A DNA stretch of 64,000 nucleotides from Cupriavidus basilensis (GTDB lineage Bacteria > Pseudomonadota > Gammaproteobacteria > Burkholderiales > Burkholderiaceae): positions 4,216,001 to 4,280,000 of the forward strand of contig NZ_CP010536.1 in NCBI RefSeq assembly GCF_000832305.1. Direction: 5' to 3'. This document shows positions 8,980 through 16,390 of this stretch, in pieces. The notes under the pieces are model-generated. The model was not told where the DNA came from. It saw nothing but the letters and a program-made list of their open reading frames with translations, and made no database searches. Position 1 is the first letter of the stretch. Each line of letters opens with the position of its first letter. The position numbers and the translations under genes were made by a program.

Positions 8980-9432
8980 TTACCTCACCATTGGCTGCGG
9001 CCCTGGGCAGCAGCCATGTGGGCAGCGCGGTTCTGTAATTTCAATGGATGCCCGGTTAAGATCCGGCCGTATCCATGGCCCCGCAATGTCTAAACGGTAG
9101 CCTTTTACAACAGACTCTTCTATGTCCGTTGGTTCGATGCCGAGTGCCAGCAGCAGCGAAGTGAGGCTCTGCCGACGTTGCTCGGCGAGCCCTGCGGAGA
9201 CTCCCGCCTTCTCATTGCGGTTGACTGTGATGTGATACTTGCCGCCATTTGGCAGCCAGATTCTTAAGCGCGCCCGCCAGTCCGCCAGTCGCAAGACTTC
9301 ATTCGCGGAGAGTGTAGGCTTCTCGTCATCGAAGACCGGTGAATACCCGAGAAAGCCCAGACTACAAGCGACGGCGGGGACAGACCAGACAAACCAAATT
9401 ATGAAAAACAACGCCCTTCTCAAGGTTTCCAT
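8980..9432 (-). CDS. exported OmpA-like protein, candidate immunity partner of the PAAR effector
   Basis: A 150-residue protein with an N-terminal hydrophobic signal (METLRRALFFIIWFVW, cleavage likely after VACS or nearby). The C-terminal half resembles an OmpA-like fold: an Asn-Arg-rich turn, a helix with AEQRRQSLTSLLLALGI and a terminal NRASIEI strand. The ATG at 9430-9432 lies inside the 3' end of the upstream effector gene (13-bp overlap) and is preceded by GGAGGGGAG, so translation is coupled. GC content is well below the surroundings, as in the effector's toxin end. An immunity role is inferred from position, export and coupling; an independent cell-wall-binding protein is also possible. 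Confidence 0.62.
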   Translation of the reverse strand: METLRRALFFIIWFVWSVPAVACSLGFLGYSPVFDDEKPTLSANEVLRLADWRARLRIWLPNGGKYHITVNRNEKAGVSAGLAEQRRQSLTSLLLALGIEPTDIEESVVKGYRLDIAGPWIRPDLNRASIEITEPRCPHGCCPGPQPMVR

Positions 9433-10433
9433 ACAGGGAAATCTCCCCTCCAATTTGGGATGTCAAGAACGTAGCTCGCTATGTTATTGGCCATTGCAAT
9501 GCACAACTCATTTCCCTCTTTTGCCCTATTCTGAGAATTAAAAACAGAACTCCAGTCATCTCTTGCATCCATCGCACCTGGGAAATGGGATATTTCGTGA
9601 ACGAGCACCAGAAGCATCGAATCCTTGTTTATTGGTATCCCGTCCAAGGTATTGATCTCAGCCTCTAGATAGCAGAATGGCATGTTAATGAAAATAGTAT
9701 AACTACCGTCCGGCTTACAGACTGATGCGGCGTTCGGAATCTCCCCATCCTTCGCCCGCGGCACGCACCCAACCCGCGCAAGCCCTTCCATCGTACAGCG
9801 CTCATAGTTCCCACCGGTCAGCCCGCGCATGATCTCCCGCATCCGGGTCAACCCATCACGCAATGTCTCGCGCGTATCGTCCCTTGCATTGCCAAACCAA
9901 AGCCTGACCTTGTCCTGATCCGCCCGATTCCACCGGTCCAGTTCGACCAGACGGTCAGCCAGCAGCCGCACAGCCTTGTCGCGCAGCCGGTTCATCGTGG
10001 CGTGGAACTCCGCGTTGCTCATGTTCTGGCAGATCAGCGTGGGATCGTTTTCAGACGTTTCCCTGGGCACCCCCGCCACCAGTTTGTTCGATGCCTCCAC
10101 CGGCGCGGCGGCAGCGCTATCCGCCGGCAAATGCGTGTGACCGCCACGGGTCACCTCAATGGTGAAGGTGTTCTGCGAGGCAATGACAATCGGCTTGACG
10201 GCACATTTGCAGTTGACGCGGGCGCCTTCCACCAGGATCTGCTTGTCCGTCAGGCTGAACGCGGGGTAGCAGTCATTGGTGACGGTGCCACCGCTCTTGC
10301 ACACCGGGCAGGTGGCAAAGTCCCCTTCGACGCCAACCCGCGCGCCGTCGTGCGTCATCTCCCCGGTGCCCATCAGCATGCCGTTGTTACTGGTGCGATC
10401 CCCATCGCGAAGCGCACATCGCAAATGCATCAT
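9420..10433 (-). CDS. PAAR-domain type VI secretion effector with C-terminal HExxH metallopeptidase domain
   Basis: A 337-residue specialised effector. Residues 1 to about 95 form a PAAR-like tip domain with paired CPVC and CKC cysteines, the module that caps VgrG on the type VI spike. A linker of about 110 residues follows. The C-terminal 130 residues carry HEISH at 279-283 and a GAMD motif with Asp289, the layout of aspzincin (M35-like) zinc peptidases; Glu280 would be catalytic. The start is ATG 10433, preceded by GAGAGG; a longer ORF to 10673 has no domain content and no site. The toxin end is near 45 percent GC while the PAAR half matches the genome, the usual sign of a swapped toxin tip. 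It overlaps the OmpA-like gene downstream. Confidence 0.78.
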   Translation of the reverse strand: MMHLRCALRDGDRTSNNGMLMGTGEMTHDGARVGVEGDFATCPVCKSGGTVTNDCYPAFSLTDKQILVEGARVNCKCAVKPIVIASQNTFTIEVTRGGHTHLPADSAAAAPVEASNKLVAGVPRETSENDPTLICQNMSNAEFHATMNRLRDKAVRLLADRLVELDRWNRADQDKVRLWFGNARDDTRETLRDGLTRMREIMRGLTGGNYERCTMEGLARVGCVPRAKDGEIPNAASVCKPDGSYTIFINMPFCYLEAEINTLDGIPINKDSMLLVLVHEISHFPGAMDARDDWSSVFNSQNRAKEGNELCIAMANNIASYVLDIPNWRGDFPVWKP

Positions 10434-10495
10434 AAGAAGACCTCTCTGATGGCGTGTTCTTGCTGAAACTCGATAACCGGCCTGAAGCCAACCTT

Positions 10496-11194
10496 TCAGG
10501 CAACCGCCTTGCGATCCGGCTTGTCGAAGAAAACCTCGATGGGCACGAAGTGCCATTGCGCGGCTTCGGGGTCGTAGAGGGCGACCTGGTTGATCTGCGC
10601 GCCCACGCAGACCGTTTCCGGCATGCGCTGTATGGCCAGCGCCACCGCCTGATGCCGTTGCTGTTCCGTCCACGTTTCGATCAGGCTATGCGAATCCGCG
10701 TGCGCGAACAGCCCGGCGTGTTCGCGCAGGCGTTCGTACCTGGCAATGCCTTGCTGGTCGATCTCGAGTTCGATGGCATCGTGCTGCGCTGGCGGGATCT
10801 CGTCGGTCTGCACCATGCAAACGCTGGCGAGCGCCCCTTTGCGCCGGACCACGATCCGGCCGTCGCTTGCAGCCCAGCCGCAGTGCAGGTTGATATGGAG
10901 CTTTCCGCCGCTGTCCCGGATCAAGGTCCGGGGATCGAATACCGCCGCATGCACGACGTGATATGGCTTGCCCGGGCTAGACACGAACGCCGCGTTCAGC
11001 AGTGCGTCAAAGGGCGAGATATGGACGGCCAGTGCCGAGCCGGCATCGGCATTGCCCTCCTCCACGAACTCGCATGAGGCGTTGCACCAGTCCGGCTGGC
11101 CTTCGCCTGGCGCGTAGTTGATCAGCACGAACAGCGCTGGCCGGGTGTGCAGAACGTGCCCGCATGGGCGAAAGGGCGTGTTGGGCAGCGCCAT
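10496..11194 (-). CDS. conserved hypothetical protein, first gene of the PAAR effector module
   Basis: A 232-residue soluble protein of unknown function with no signal peptide or membrane segment. It is mostly mixed alpha/beta and contains several Cys and His residues early on. A very strong ribosome binding site, AGGAGGTG, precedes ATG 11194. It ends 62 bases before the PAAR effector starts on the same strand, so the two are likely co-expressed. A chaperone or adaptor that loads the PAAR effector is a reasonable guess from position only. Its GC content matches the genome, unlike the toxin end. Confidence 0.6.
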   Translation of the reverse strand: MALPNTPFRPCGHVLHTRPALFVLINYAPGEGQPDWCNASCEFVEEGNADAGSALAVHISPFDALLNAAFVSSPGKPYHVVHAAVFDPRTLIRDSGGKLHINLHCGWAASDGRIVVRRKGALASVCMVQTDEIPPAQHDAIELEIDQQGIARYERLREHAGLFAHADSHSLIETWTEQQRHQAVALAIQRMPETVCVGAQINQVALYDPEAAQWHFVPIEVFFDKPDRKAVA

Positions 11195-11332
11195 ATCAGT
11201 GCACCTCCTATAGGTTACATTCGGGGTGCCTCAATCTATACCCAACATGGAGCGATAAAAGAGTAGGAAATTTCTGCTTTTGCTTGGGGATTGCGCGAAG
11301 GCAGGGGTAAAGACACTGCTGACGCAGCGATA

Positions 11333-11767
11333 TCAGCGGTCCCGATGCTTCAACGCGAACAGCGTCATCCCCCAGAACGGCACCCACCAGATCAGGTCGC
11401 TGCACAGCACGAACAAGCCGCTGCGCCATGCGAACACGCCGGTCAGTGCGCCATGCAGGAAACCCAGCGGCCCCAGCGTCTTGCCGACGAGTCCCACCAC
11501 CACCAGAGGCCAGTAGCGCAGCATGTCCTGCGCCGCGATCCAGTAGCCCAGCGCGTAGACGCCCACCATCATGCCAATGCAGCGGATCATGGCATCGGGC
11601 GTGGCCGGCATGCCCAGCCAGTCGAAGATCTGCGACGGCCACAGGCTCAGCGCAATCGCATAGAGCAGGTTATAGACAGCTGCCAGCCGCAGTACGGCAG
11701 GCATCCACGCCGGTACGCGGGGCAGGCTGGCGCACGCGCTGTGCCCGATGGTAGGGTTGGACCTCAT
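11333..11767 (-). CDS. small integral membrane protein
   Basis: 144 residues with about four predicted membrane helices: residues 24-45, 60-80, 84-105 and 115-138. It is the last gene of a three-gene operon; its ATG overlaps the stop of the DUF4166 gene by four bases (ATGA). No family with known function was recognised. A role together with the upstream DUF4166 and epimerase proteins is implied by translational coupling. Confidence 0.7.
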   Translation of the reverse strand: MRSNPTIGHSACASLPRVPAWMPAVLRLAAVYNLLYAIALSLWPSQIFDWLGMPATPDAMIRCIGMMVGVYALGYWIAAQDMLRYWPLVVVGLVGKTLGPLGFLHGALTGVFAWRSGLFVLCSDLIWWVPFWGMTLFALKHRDR

Positions 11768-12375
11768 GCCGCATTCTCCAGGTAAGTCTCGGGTTCAGAT
11801 TCAGGTTCGGATTCAGGTTCGCGGATGGTCAGCACGCCGTCGTAGCGCAGCAGGTAGCCCAGGCGCGGCGCCCAAATGCGCACATCGCAGCGATAGCTGT
11901 GCGCATCCCGTGCGCGTTCGCTGGCCAGCACGTGCAGCCACGGCACGGTCAGGCCGAACAGGCTGACGCCACGGCTGGCCTGCCACAGCCGGCCGGTGCC
12001 ATCGACACGCGTTGCCAGCACGATTGCCAGCGGCCCCATGCGTTCCGTCACCTGCCCGGCCCGCGCGAGCCGCATGCGGCTCGCCACGGTGTGCCCGCCG
12101 ATGCTGCGGTGCCAGCGCTCGCCGGCGGGCTCCGGTGAGATGGTCACAAGGGTCGCCGCCGCCACCGTGGGCCGGGGCAACGCCGACAGCCGCATCAGCG
12201 CGCGCAGCCAGCGCCGCGCGCACCAGCGCACTCTCAGCGTGCCGCGCAGGTGCACGCCCTCGGCACGATGCACGCGCTGCAGCACCGGCGGCAGGCTGGC
12301 AAGGGCGGCACCCAGCATGGTCCCGTACAGGCTTTGCGGGCCGGCGTGCGTGCCCTGCGCGGCTAACGTGTTCAT
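11764..12375 (-). CDS. DUF4166 domain-containing protein
   Basis: 203 residues. The body (around residues 20-190) has the DUF4166 features: an early LPPVLQRVHRAEG helix, a central GERWHRSIGG segment and repeated beta strands ending in RYDGVLTI. The C-terminus holds an ESEPESEPE acidic repeat, encoded by a short near-perfect DNA repeat around 11795-11820. Both neighbours overlap it by four bases, so the epimerase, DUF4166 and membrane genes are translationally coupled. The family's biochemical function is not known; in other genomes it is often next to oxidoreductases. Confidence 0.78.
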   Translation of the reverse strand: MNTLAAQGTHAGPQSLYGTMLGAALASLPPVLQRVHRAEGVHLRGTLRVRWCARRWLRALMRLSALPRPTVAAATLVTISPEPAGERWHRSIGGHTVASRMRLARAGQVTERMGPLAIVLATRVDGTGRLWQASRGVSLFGLTVPWLHVLASERARDAHSYRCDVRIWAPRLGYLLRYDGVLTIREPESEPESEPETYLENAA

Positions 12376-13883
12376 CGACGTGCCCGCCCGTTGCCGAGCA
12401 GGTCCTCCAGCGCCAGTTGCAGGGTCGGGAAGCGAAAGGCATAGCCCTCGTGCTGCAGGCGCGCCGGCGCCACGCGCAGCCCGTCGAGCAGCAGCGTGGC
12501 CTGCTCGCCCAGCGCCAGCCGCATCGGCCATGCGGGCGTGGGCATGAAGGCGGGCCGGCGCAGCAGCGCAGCAGCCGCGCGCACAAACCCGGCCTGGCTC
12601 GGGTTATCTGGCGCGACCAGGTTATAGGTGGCGACAGCCGCCGGGGCGGCTTGCGCGGCGTCGCCCCGGCAGAGCCAGGCGATCACGCCGAGCACGTCGT
12701 GGATGTGTACCCAGCTCTGCGCTTGCCGGCCGCTGCCCATCGGACCGCCAACGCCGAGCCACACCGGCATCAGCATGGCGGGCAGCGCGCCTTGATGGCC
12801 ATAGACCACGCCGAGGCGCAGGATGGCTAGCGGGATGCCGAGCGGCGTCACCGCGCGGGCCGCGTCCTCCCACTGCTGGCACAACTGCGAGGCAAAGATG
12901 TCTTGCGGCGCGCTGGCCTCCGTCCGCTGGCTCAGGTCGTCGTCACCCTGGATGCCGTAGAAGCCCACCGCCGAGCCATTGATCATCAGGCGCGGCCGGT
13001 ACGCTGCGGCGGCCAGCCACGCTGCCAGCGCGCGCGTGGTGCCCACGCGGCTTTTCACCAGGCTGCGCTTGCGTGCGGCGGACCAGCGCGGGCCAAGGAT
13101 GGGCGCGCCGGCAAGGTTGATCACCACGTCGAAGCGCACGGCCGGATCGATCTGCGCCAGCGAGCCGACGCATGCGGCGCGGCCGTCGAACAACTGGGCA
13201 GCCACGCGCGGGTTGCGCGCCCAGATCGTCACCCGATGGCCATCGGCCAGCAGCGAGCGCACCAGCGCCTGCCCGATAAAGCCGGTGCCGCCGGTCAGCA
13301 GGAACGACTGCGCGCGCCGCGAGGGATCAGCGCCGGCGAAATCGAACGACGGCGTAGCACCAGCGCGGGCCGCCAGCGAGCGGCTTGCGAACGCATCGCG
13401 CACGCCAGAGGCGGCCACGCCGAGCGCGAACACGCTCAGCACCCAGCTTTGCCAGCCTTGCGGATGGAAGTGCAGGCCCGAGGGCAGTTTCCACCAGGCT
13501 TGCGAATGCCAGGCCAGCAGGCCGAAGATCACACCACCGTTGATGGCCAGCACGGTATGCGTCACCCGCTCGCTCGGCGGCAGGCTGCGGGTCTGGTCTT
13601 CCACCACGAAGTCACGCAGCGTGAGCAGGATCTCGATGGCAACGATGGCCCATAGCGGCACCAGCCAGGCGCCACCCCAGGCAAACCAGGCCAGGCCGCC
13701 AAACAGCACGCCGTACAGCACCGCCCGGATCGCGTGCAGGCGCAGCTCCGGCGCGGCGTTGTGCTGCTGGGGCAAGGCGCAGCGCAGTTCGTGATGCCAG
13801 ACGGTATCGAAGGCACCCATCAATCCCTGCACGATCAGCAGGTTGAGGATGACGGTGTAGAGCGTGCCGCTGGTGGGGTCCAT
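12372..13883 (-). CDS. TIGR01777-family NAD-dependent epimerase with N-terminal membrane domain
   Basis: 503 residues. The first 170 hold about four membrane helices, a domain often fused to this family or paired with DUF4166 partners. The C-terminal 300 residues form a YfcH/TIGR01777 short-chain epimerase with a Rossmann loop LTGGTGFIGQALV near residue 195, followed by NLAGAPI and GSAVGFYG motifs. ATG 13883 is chosen over the ATG nine bases upstream because AAGGA lies eight bases before it. A GbsR-type operator lies just upstream (13908-13925). The substrate is unknown. Confidence 0.82.
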   Translation of the reverse strand: MDPTSGTLYTVILNLLIVQGLMGAFDTVWHHELRCALPQQHNAAPELRLHAIRAVLYGVLFGGLAWFAWGGAWLVPLWAIVAIEILLTLRDFVVEDQTRSLPPSERVTHTVLAINGGVIFGLLAWHSQAWWKLPSGLHFHPQGWQSWVLSVFALGVAASGVRDAFASRSLAARAGATPSFDFAGADPSRRAQSFLLTGGTGFIGQALVRSLLADGHRVTIWARNPRVAAQLFDGRAACVGSLAQIDPAVRFDVVINLAGAPILGPRWSAARKRSLVKSRVGTTRALAAWLAAAAYRPRLMINGSAVGFYGIQGDDDLSQRTEASAPQDIFASQLCQQWEDAARAVTPLGIPLAILRLGVVYGHQGALPAMLMPVWLGVGGPMGSGRQAQSWVHIHDVLGVIAWLCRGDAAQAAPAAVATYNLVAPDNPSQAGFVRAAAALLRRPAFMPTPAWPMRLALGEQATLLLDGLRVAPARLQHEGYAFRFPTLQLALEDLLGNGRARR

Positions 13884-13907
13884 CTCAAGCATCCTTATTT
13901 ACATTAA

Positions 13908-13925
13908 TTTCTGTCTTAAGAGAAA
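13908..13925. promoter_or_regulatory. candidate operator of the GbsR-type regulator, upstream of the epimerase operon
   Basis: TTTCTGTCTTAAGAGAAA is an imperfect palindrome 25 bases ahead of the epimerase start. It shares the TTTCTGTC half with the palindrome in front of the regulator gene, so one protein may bind both. Confidence 0.6.
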
Positions 13926-13934
13926 TATCCGGTC

Positions 13935-13966
13935 AAAAAAAGCGGCCACTGCGGCGGCCTGCTTTT
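13935..13966 (-). terminator. intrinsic terminator of the GbsR-type regulator gene
   Basis: Read on the minus strand, a GC-rich stem (AAGCAGGCC pairing with GGCCGCTT, one bulge) is followed by seven T residues. It lies 21 bases after the regulator stop codon and ahead of the epimerase operator, separating the two transcripts. Confidence 0.75.
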
Positions 13967-13986
13967 CATGCCTGTGCATGCCTGTG

Positions 13987-14535
13987 TTACTTGCCGGCTT
14001 CGCGGGCGCGCTGGTCGCCACGTACCAGTTTCTGGATACGCGCGCCGAGCTTCATCACCTTGACCAGGGTATCGGGCGACAGGCGCAGCATTTCGTCGCC
14101 CCAGCTGCCCAGCGTTTCCATCAGCTGCAAGGTGGCGATGATGCGCTTTTGCACTTCCTTGCTCTCCCTGGCGAACGCGGGATTGTTCACGCATTCGTGC
14201 AAGGCATCGATGGTGGGATCGAACTCGCGCTGCTTGCGCTCGCGTACCACGGTGCGGAACAGGTCCCACACATCGGTGATGGTCTCGAAGTGATCGCGCC
14301 GGTCGCCCATCATGTGCACGGTGCGGATCAGCTTCCAGTTCTGCAACTCCTTCAGGCTGTTGCTGACGTTGGAGCGTGCGACGTTGAGCGTGTCGGCGAT
14401 TTCCTCGGCCGGCAGCGGATGCTCGGCAAGGAACAGCAGGGCGTGAATCTGCGCGACAGTGCGATTGACGCCCCACCTGGAGCCCATTTCGCCCCAGTGC
14501 AGGACGAAGCGTTGTGCGACTGGTTGAAGTTCCAT
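13987..14535 (-). CDS. GbsR/MarR-type transcriptional regulator
   Basis: 182 residues with a winged helix-turn-helix at about residues 28-90 (PLPAEEIADTLNVARSNVSNSL then a GDRRDHFET wing) and a helical C-terminal dimerisation region. This layout is that of GbsR, the choline/betaine regulator family. Its own start is flanked by a palindrome at 14561-14578 matching one before the epimerase operon, so autoregulation plus control of that operon is likely. The inducer is unknown. Confidence 0.85.
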   Translation of the reverse strand: MELQPVAQRFVLHWGEMGSRWGVNRTVAQIHALLFLAEHPLPAEEIADTLNVARSNVSNSLKELQNWKLIRTVHMMGDRRDHFETITDVWDLFRTVVRERKQREFDPTIDALHECVNNPAFARESKEVQKRIIATLQLMETLGSWGDEMLRLSPDTLVKVMKLGARIQKLVRGDQRAREAGK

Positions 14536-14560
14536 GCCTCACAGTTTATCTGTTCGGAAA

Positions 14561-14578
14561 TTTCCGTCAAGACAGAAA
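14561..14578. promoter_or_regulatory. candidate autoregulatory operator upstream of the GbsR-type gene
   Basis: TTTCCGTCAAGACAGAAA is a near-perfect palindrome 26 bases upstream of the regulator start. Its right half is the complement of the TTTCTGTC half found before the epimerase operon. A second small palindrome, CGGAAATTTCCG, overlaps it at 14555-14566. Confidence 0.65.
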
Positions 14579-14614
14579 TTCAACTTCCTTGCAGTCAACC
14601 TATGGCGGCCAGGT

Positions 14615-15229
14615 TCAGGCCGGCTGCGCCAGCGTACTCTCGTTCTCCTTCACGTACATCGAGTTGCGCGGACGCGCGAACACGCGCCGCACCATGGGCT
14701 CGAAGAAGGACAGCGGCAGCGTGTCGTAGTCCTGCATGAAGGCCGCGCCGTCGTACTTGGCGCAGAACTCCGCGGTGCGCTCGAACAGCGCGGGCTGGTC
14801 GCGGAATTGCTCGCGCAGGTTGCGGTCCAGACCCAGGTGATGGAAGAAGTAGTAGCCCTGGAACACACCGTGCTTCTCCACCATCCACAGGTTCTCCGGG
14901 CTGACGAAGGGCTTGAGGATGGCGGCGGCGATGTCGGGATGGTTGAAGCTGCCGAGCGTGTCGCCGATATCGTGCAGCAGCGCGCATACCACGTACTCCT
15001 CGTCGCGCCCGTCGCGGTGAGCCAGGGTGGCGGTCTGCAGACAGTGGGTCAGGCGGTCGATGGGAAAGCCGCCGCAGTCGCCGTCGAGCAGTCGCAGGTG
15101 ATCGAGCACGCGGTCGGCCAGCGCCTGCGCAAAGGGCATGAACTCGGCGGATATCGCCGCCCAGTCCTCGCGCGTGCCTTGTTCCATGTGGCTGAAGGTG
15201 GCGCGGGCGTGCGTGGTCGTTTCGCTCAT
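14615..15229 (-). CDS. HD-domain phosphohydrolase-like protein
   Basis: 204 residues. An HD metal site is visible: His in TATLAHRDGRD and the pair in ALLHDIGD, followed by further His residues in the helical bundle (FNHPD, FFHHLGLD). Such proteins hydrolyse phosphate esters or act as oxygenases using two metals; the substrate cannot be told from sequence. ATG 15229 is chosen because CGGAG precedes it; the upstream in-frame extension runs through an array of 11-bp repeats and is unlikely to be translated. Confidence 0.8.
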   Translation of the reverse strand: MSETTTHARATFSHMEQGTREDWAAISAEFMPFAQALADRVLDHLRLLDGDCGGFPIDRLTHCLQTATLAHRDGRDEEYVVCALLHDIGDTLGSFNHPDIAAAILKPFVSPENLWMVEKHGVFQGYYFFHHLGLDRNLREQFRDQPALFERTAEFCAKYDGAAFMQDYDTLPLSFFEPMVRRVFARPRNSMYVKENESTLAQPA

Positions 15230-15274
15230 TGTGGGGTCTCCGTGCAGGCTGATCCTGCTTGTTTTGTTTGTGAT

Positions 15275-15318
15275 GAACAACGATTGAACAACGATTGAAC
15301 AAACATTGAGCAACGATT
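15275..15318. repeat. four head-to-tail 11-bp direct repeats upstream of the HD gene
   Basis: GAACAACGATT occurs at 15275-15285 and 15286-15296, then as GAACAAACATT at 15297-15307 and GAGCAACGATT at 15308-15318. The four units abut exactly, so each lies about one helical turn from the next. The array is in the promoter zone between the HD gene and ypeA and may be a multimeric operator. Confidence 0.8.
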
Positions 15319-15390
15319 CTGGCACAGGTTTGGCGGCTACACTGTCAAGGACTTAACATTGCCGCCGCATGCCGCGGCGCATCAATCCGC

Positions 15391-15810
15391 ATGCAGATCC
15401 GCCCTTACCTGACCGCCGACGAAGCCGCCATCATCGATCTCTGGCAAGCCTGCGGCCTGACCCGGCCGTGGAACGAGCCGAAGAAAGACATTGCCCGCAA
15501 GCTGACCGAGCAGCCCGAGCTGTTCCTGGTGGGCGAAGTGGAGGGCCATCCGGTGGCATCGGCCATGGTCGGCTTTGACGGCCATCGCGGCTGGGTCTAC
15601 TACCTGGCGGTACACCCGGATCACCAGCGCCGCGACTACGGCCGCCGCCTGATGGCGCACGCCGAGCAGTTGCTGATCGAGCGCGGCTGCCCCAAGATCA
15701 ACCTGCTGGTGCGCACTGGCAACAGCAAGGTCATCGACTTCTACCGCAGTCTCGGGTACGCGCAGGACGAGGCGGTCAGCCTGGGCAAGCGGCTGATTCC
15801 GGATATCTGA
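15391..15810 (+). CDS. ypeA: YpeA-type GNAT acetyltransferase
   Basis: 139 residues matching the YpeA subgroup of GNAT acetyltransferases, with the characteristic LWQACGLTRPWNEP and DIARKL segments near the N-terminus. The acetyl-CoA binding loop is VHPDHQRRDYGRRL, and the C-terminus has the FYRSLGY signature. It would transfer an acetyl group to an amine; the natural substrate of this subgroup is not established. Divergent from the HD gene and followed 27 bases later by a VOC gene. Confidence 0.85.
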   Translation: MQIRPYLTADEAAIIDLWQACGLTRPWNEPKKDIARKLTEQPELFLVGEVEGHPVASAMVGFDGHRGWVYYLAVHPDHQRRDYGRRLMAHAEQLLIERGCPKINLLVRTGNSKVIDFYRSLGYAQDEAVSLGKRLIPDI

Positions 15811-15837
15811 GCGCTGGGCACGCAGGGAGTTTTGGCC

Positions 15838-16251
15838 ATGTTCCGCATCCTCGGCATCGATCACCTTGTCCTGCGTACCGGCGACGTGACGGCGCTCATG
15901 CGCTTCTATGTGGATGTGCTTGGCTGCAGCGTCGAACGTGTGCAGGCGGAATTCGGCCTGATCCAGTTACGCGCGGGCGGCGGGCTGATCGACCTGGTAG
16001 CGTTGGACGGCCCGCTGGGCCGTGCCGGCGGCGCCGGGCCGGGCAGGCAAGGCCGCAACCTCGACCACTTCTGCCTGCGCCTCGATCCGTTCGATGCCGA
16101 TGCGATCGGCGCCCACTTGCGCGCGCACGGCGTGGAACCGGGTCCGGTGGAGATGCGCTTCGGCGCCGAAGGCAAAGGCCCGTCGATCTACGTGCACGAC
16201 CCGGACGGCAACATGGTGGAGCTCAAAGGGCCGCCCACGGGCAAGCAATAG
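15838..16251 (+). CDS. VOC-superfamily (glyoxalase/dioxygenase-like) protein
   Basis: 137 residues with a single vicinal-oxygen-chelate module: HLVLRTGDVTALMRFYVDVLG at the start, NLDHFCLRL in the middle and IYVHDPDGNMVELKGP at the end. His10, His77 and the Glu near the C-terminus are the likely metal ligands. AGGGAG at 15824-15829 fixes the ATG at 15838. Substrate unknown; candidates are small-molecule lyases, isomerases or resistance proteins of the fold. Confidence 0.82.
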   Translation: MFRILGIDHLVLRTGDVTALMRFYVDVLGCSVERVQAEFGLIQLRAGGGLIDLVALDGPLGRAGGAGPGRQGRNLDHFCLRLDPFDADAIGAHLRAHGVEPGPVEMRFGAEGKGPSIYVHDPDGNMVELKGPPTGKQ

Positions 16252-16273
16252 CCGCCGGGCCATGTGACGCAAG

Positions 16274-16298
16274 GCGGGCATTGCGCCTGGATGCCCGC
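16274..16298. repeat. inverted repeat between the VOC gene and the MFS gene
   Basis: An 8-bp perfect stem GCGGGCAT / ATGCCCGC with a 9-base loop. It is followed directly by TACAAT (16299-16304), which resembles a -10 promoter element, so this spot may both end the VOC transcript and start the MFS transcript. Confidence 0.5.
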
Positions 16299-16390
16299 TA
16301 CAATTCCCGCTCCCCCCTCGCCGCCCAGCGCGCCATCCGCCTCCTCACGGCGGCCACCGCGCGGCGGTACATACCGCGTCCAGGCGCGCC

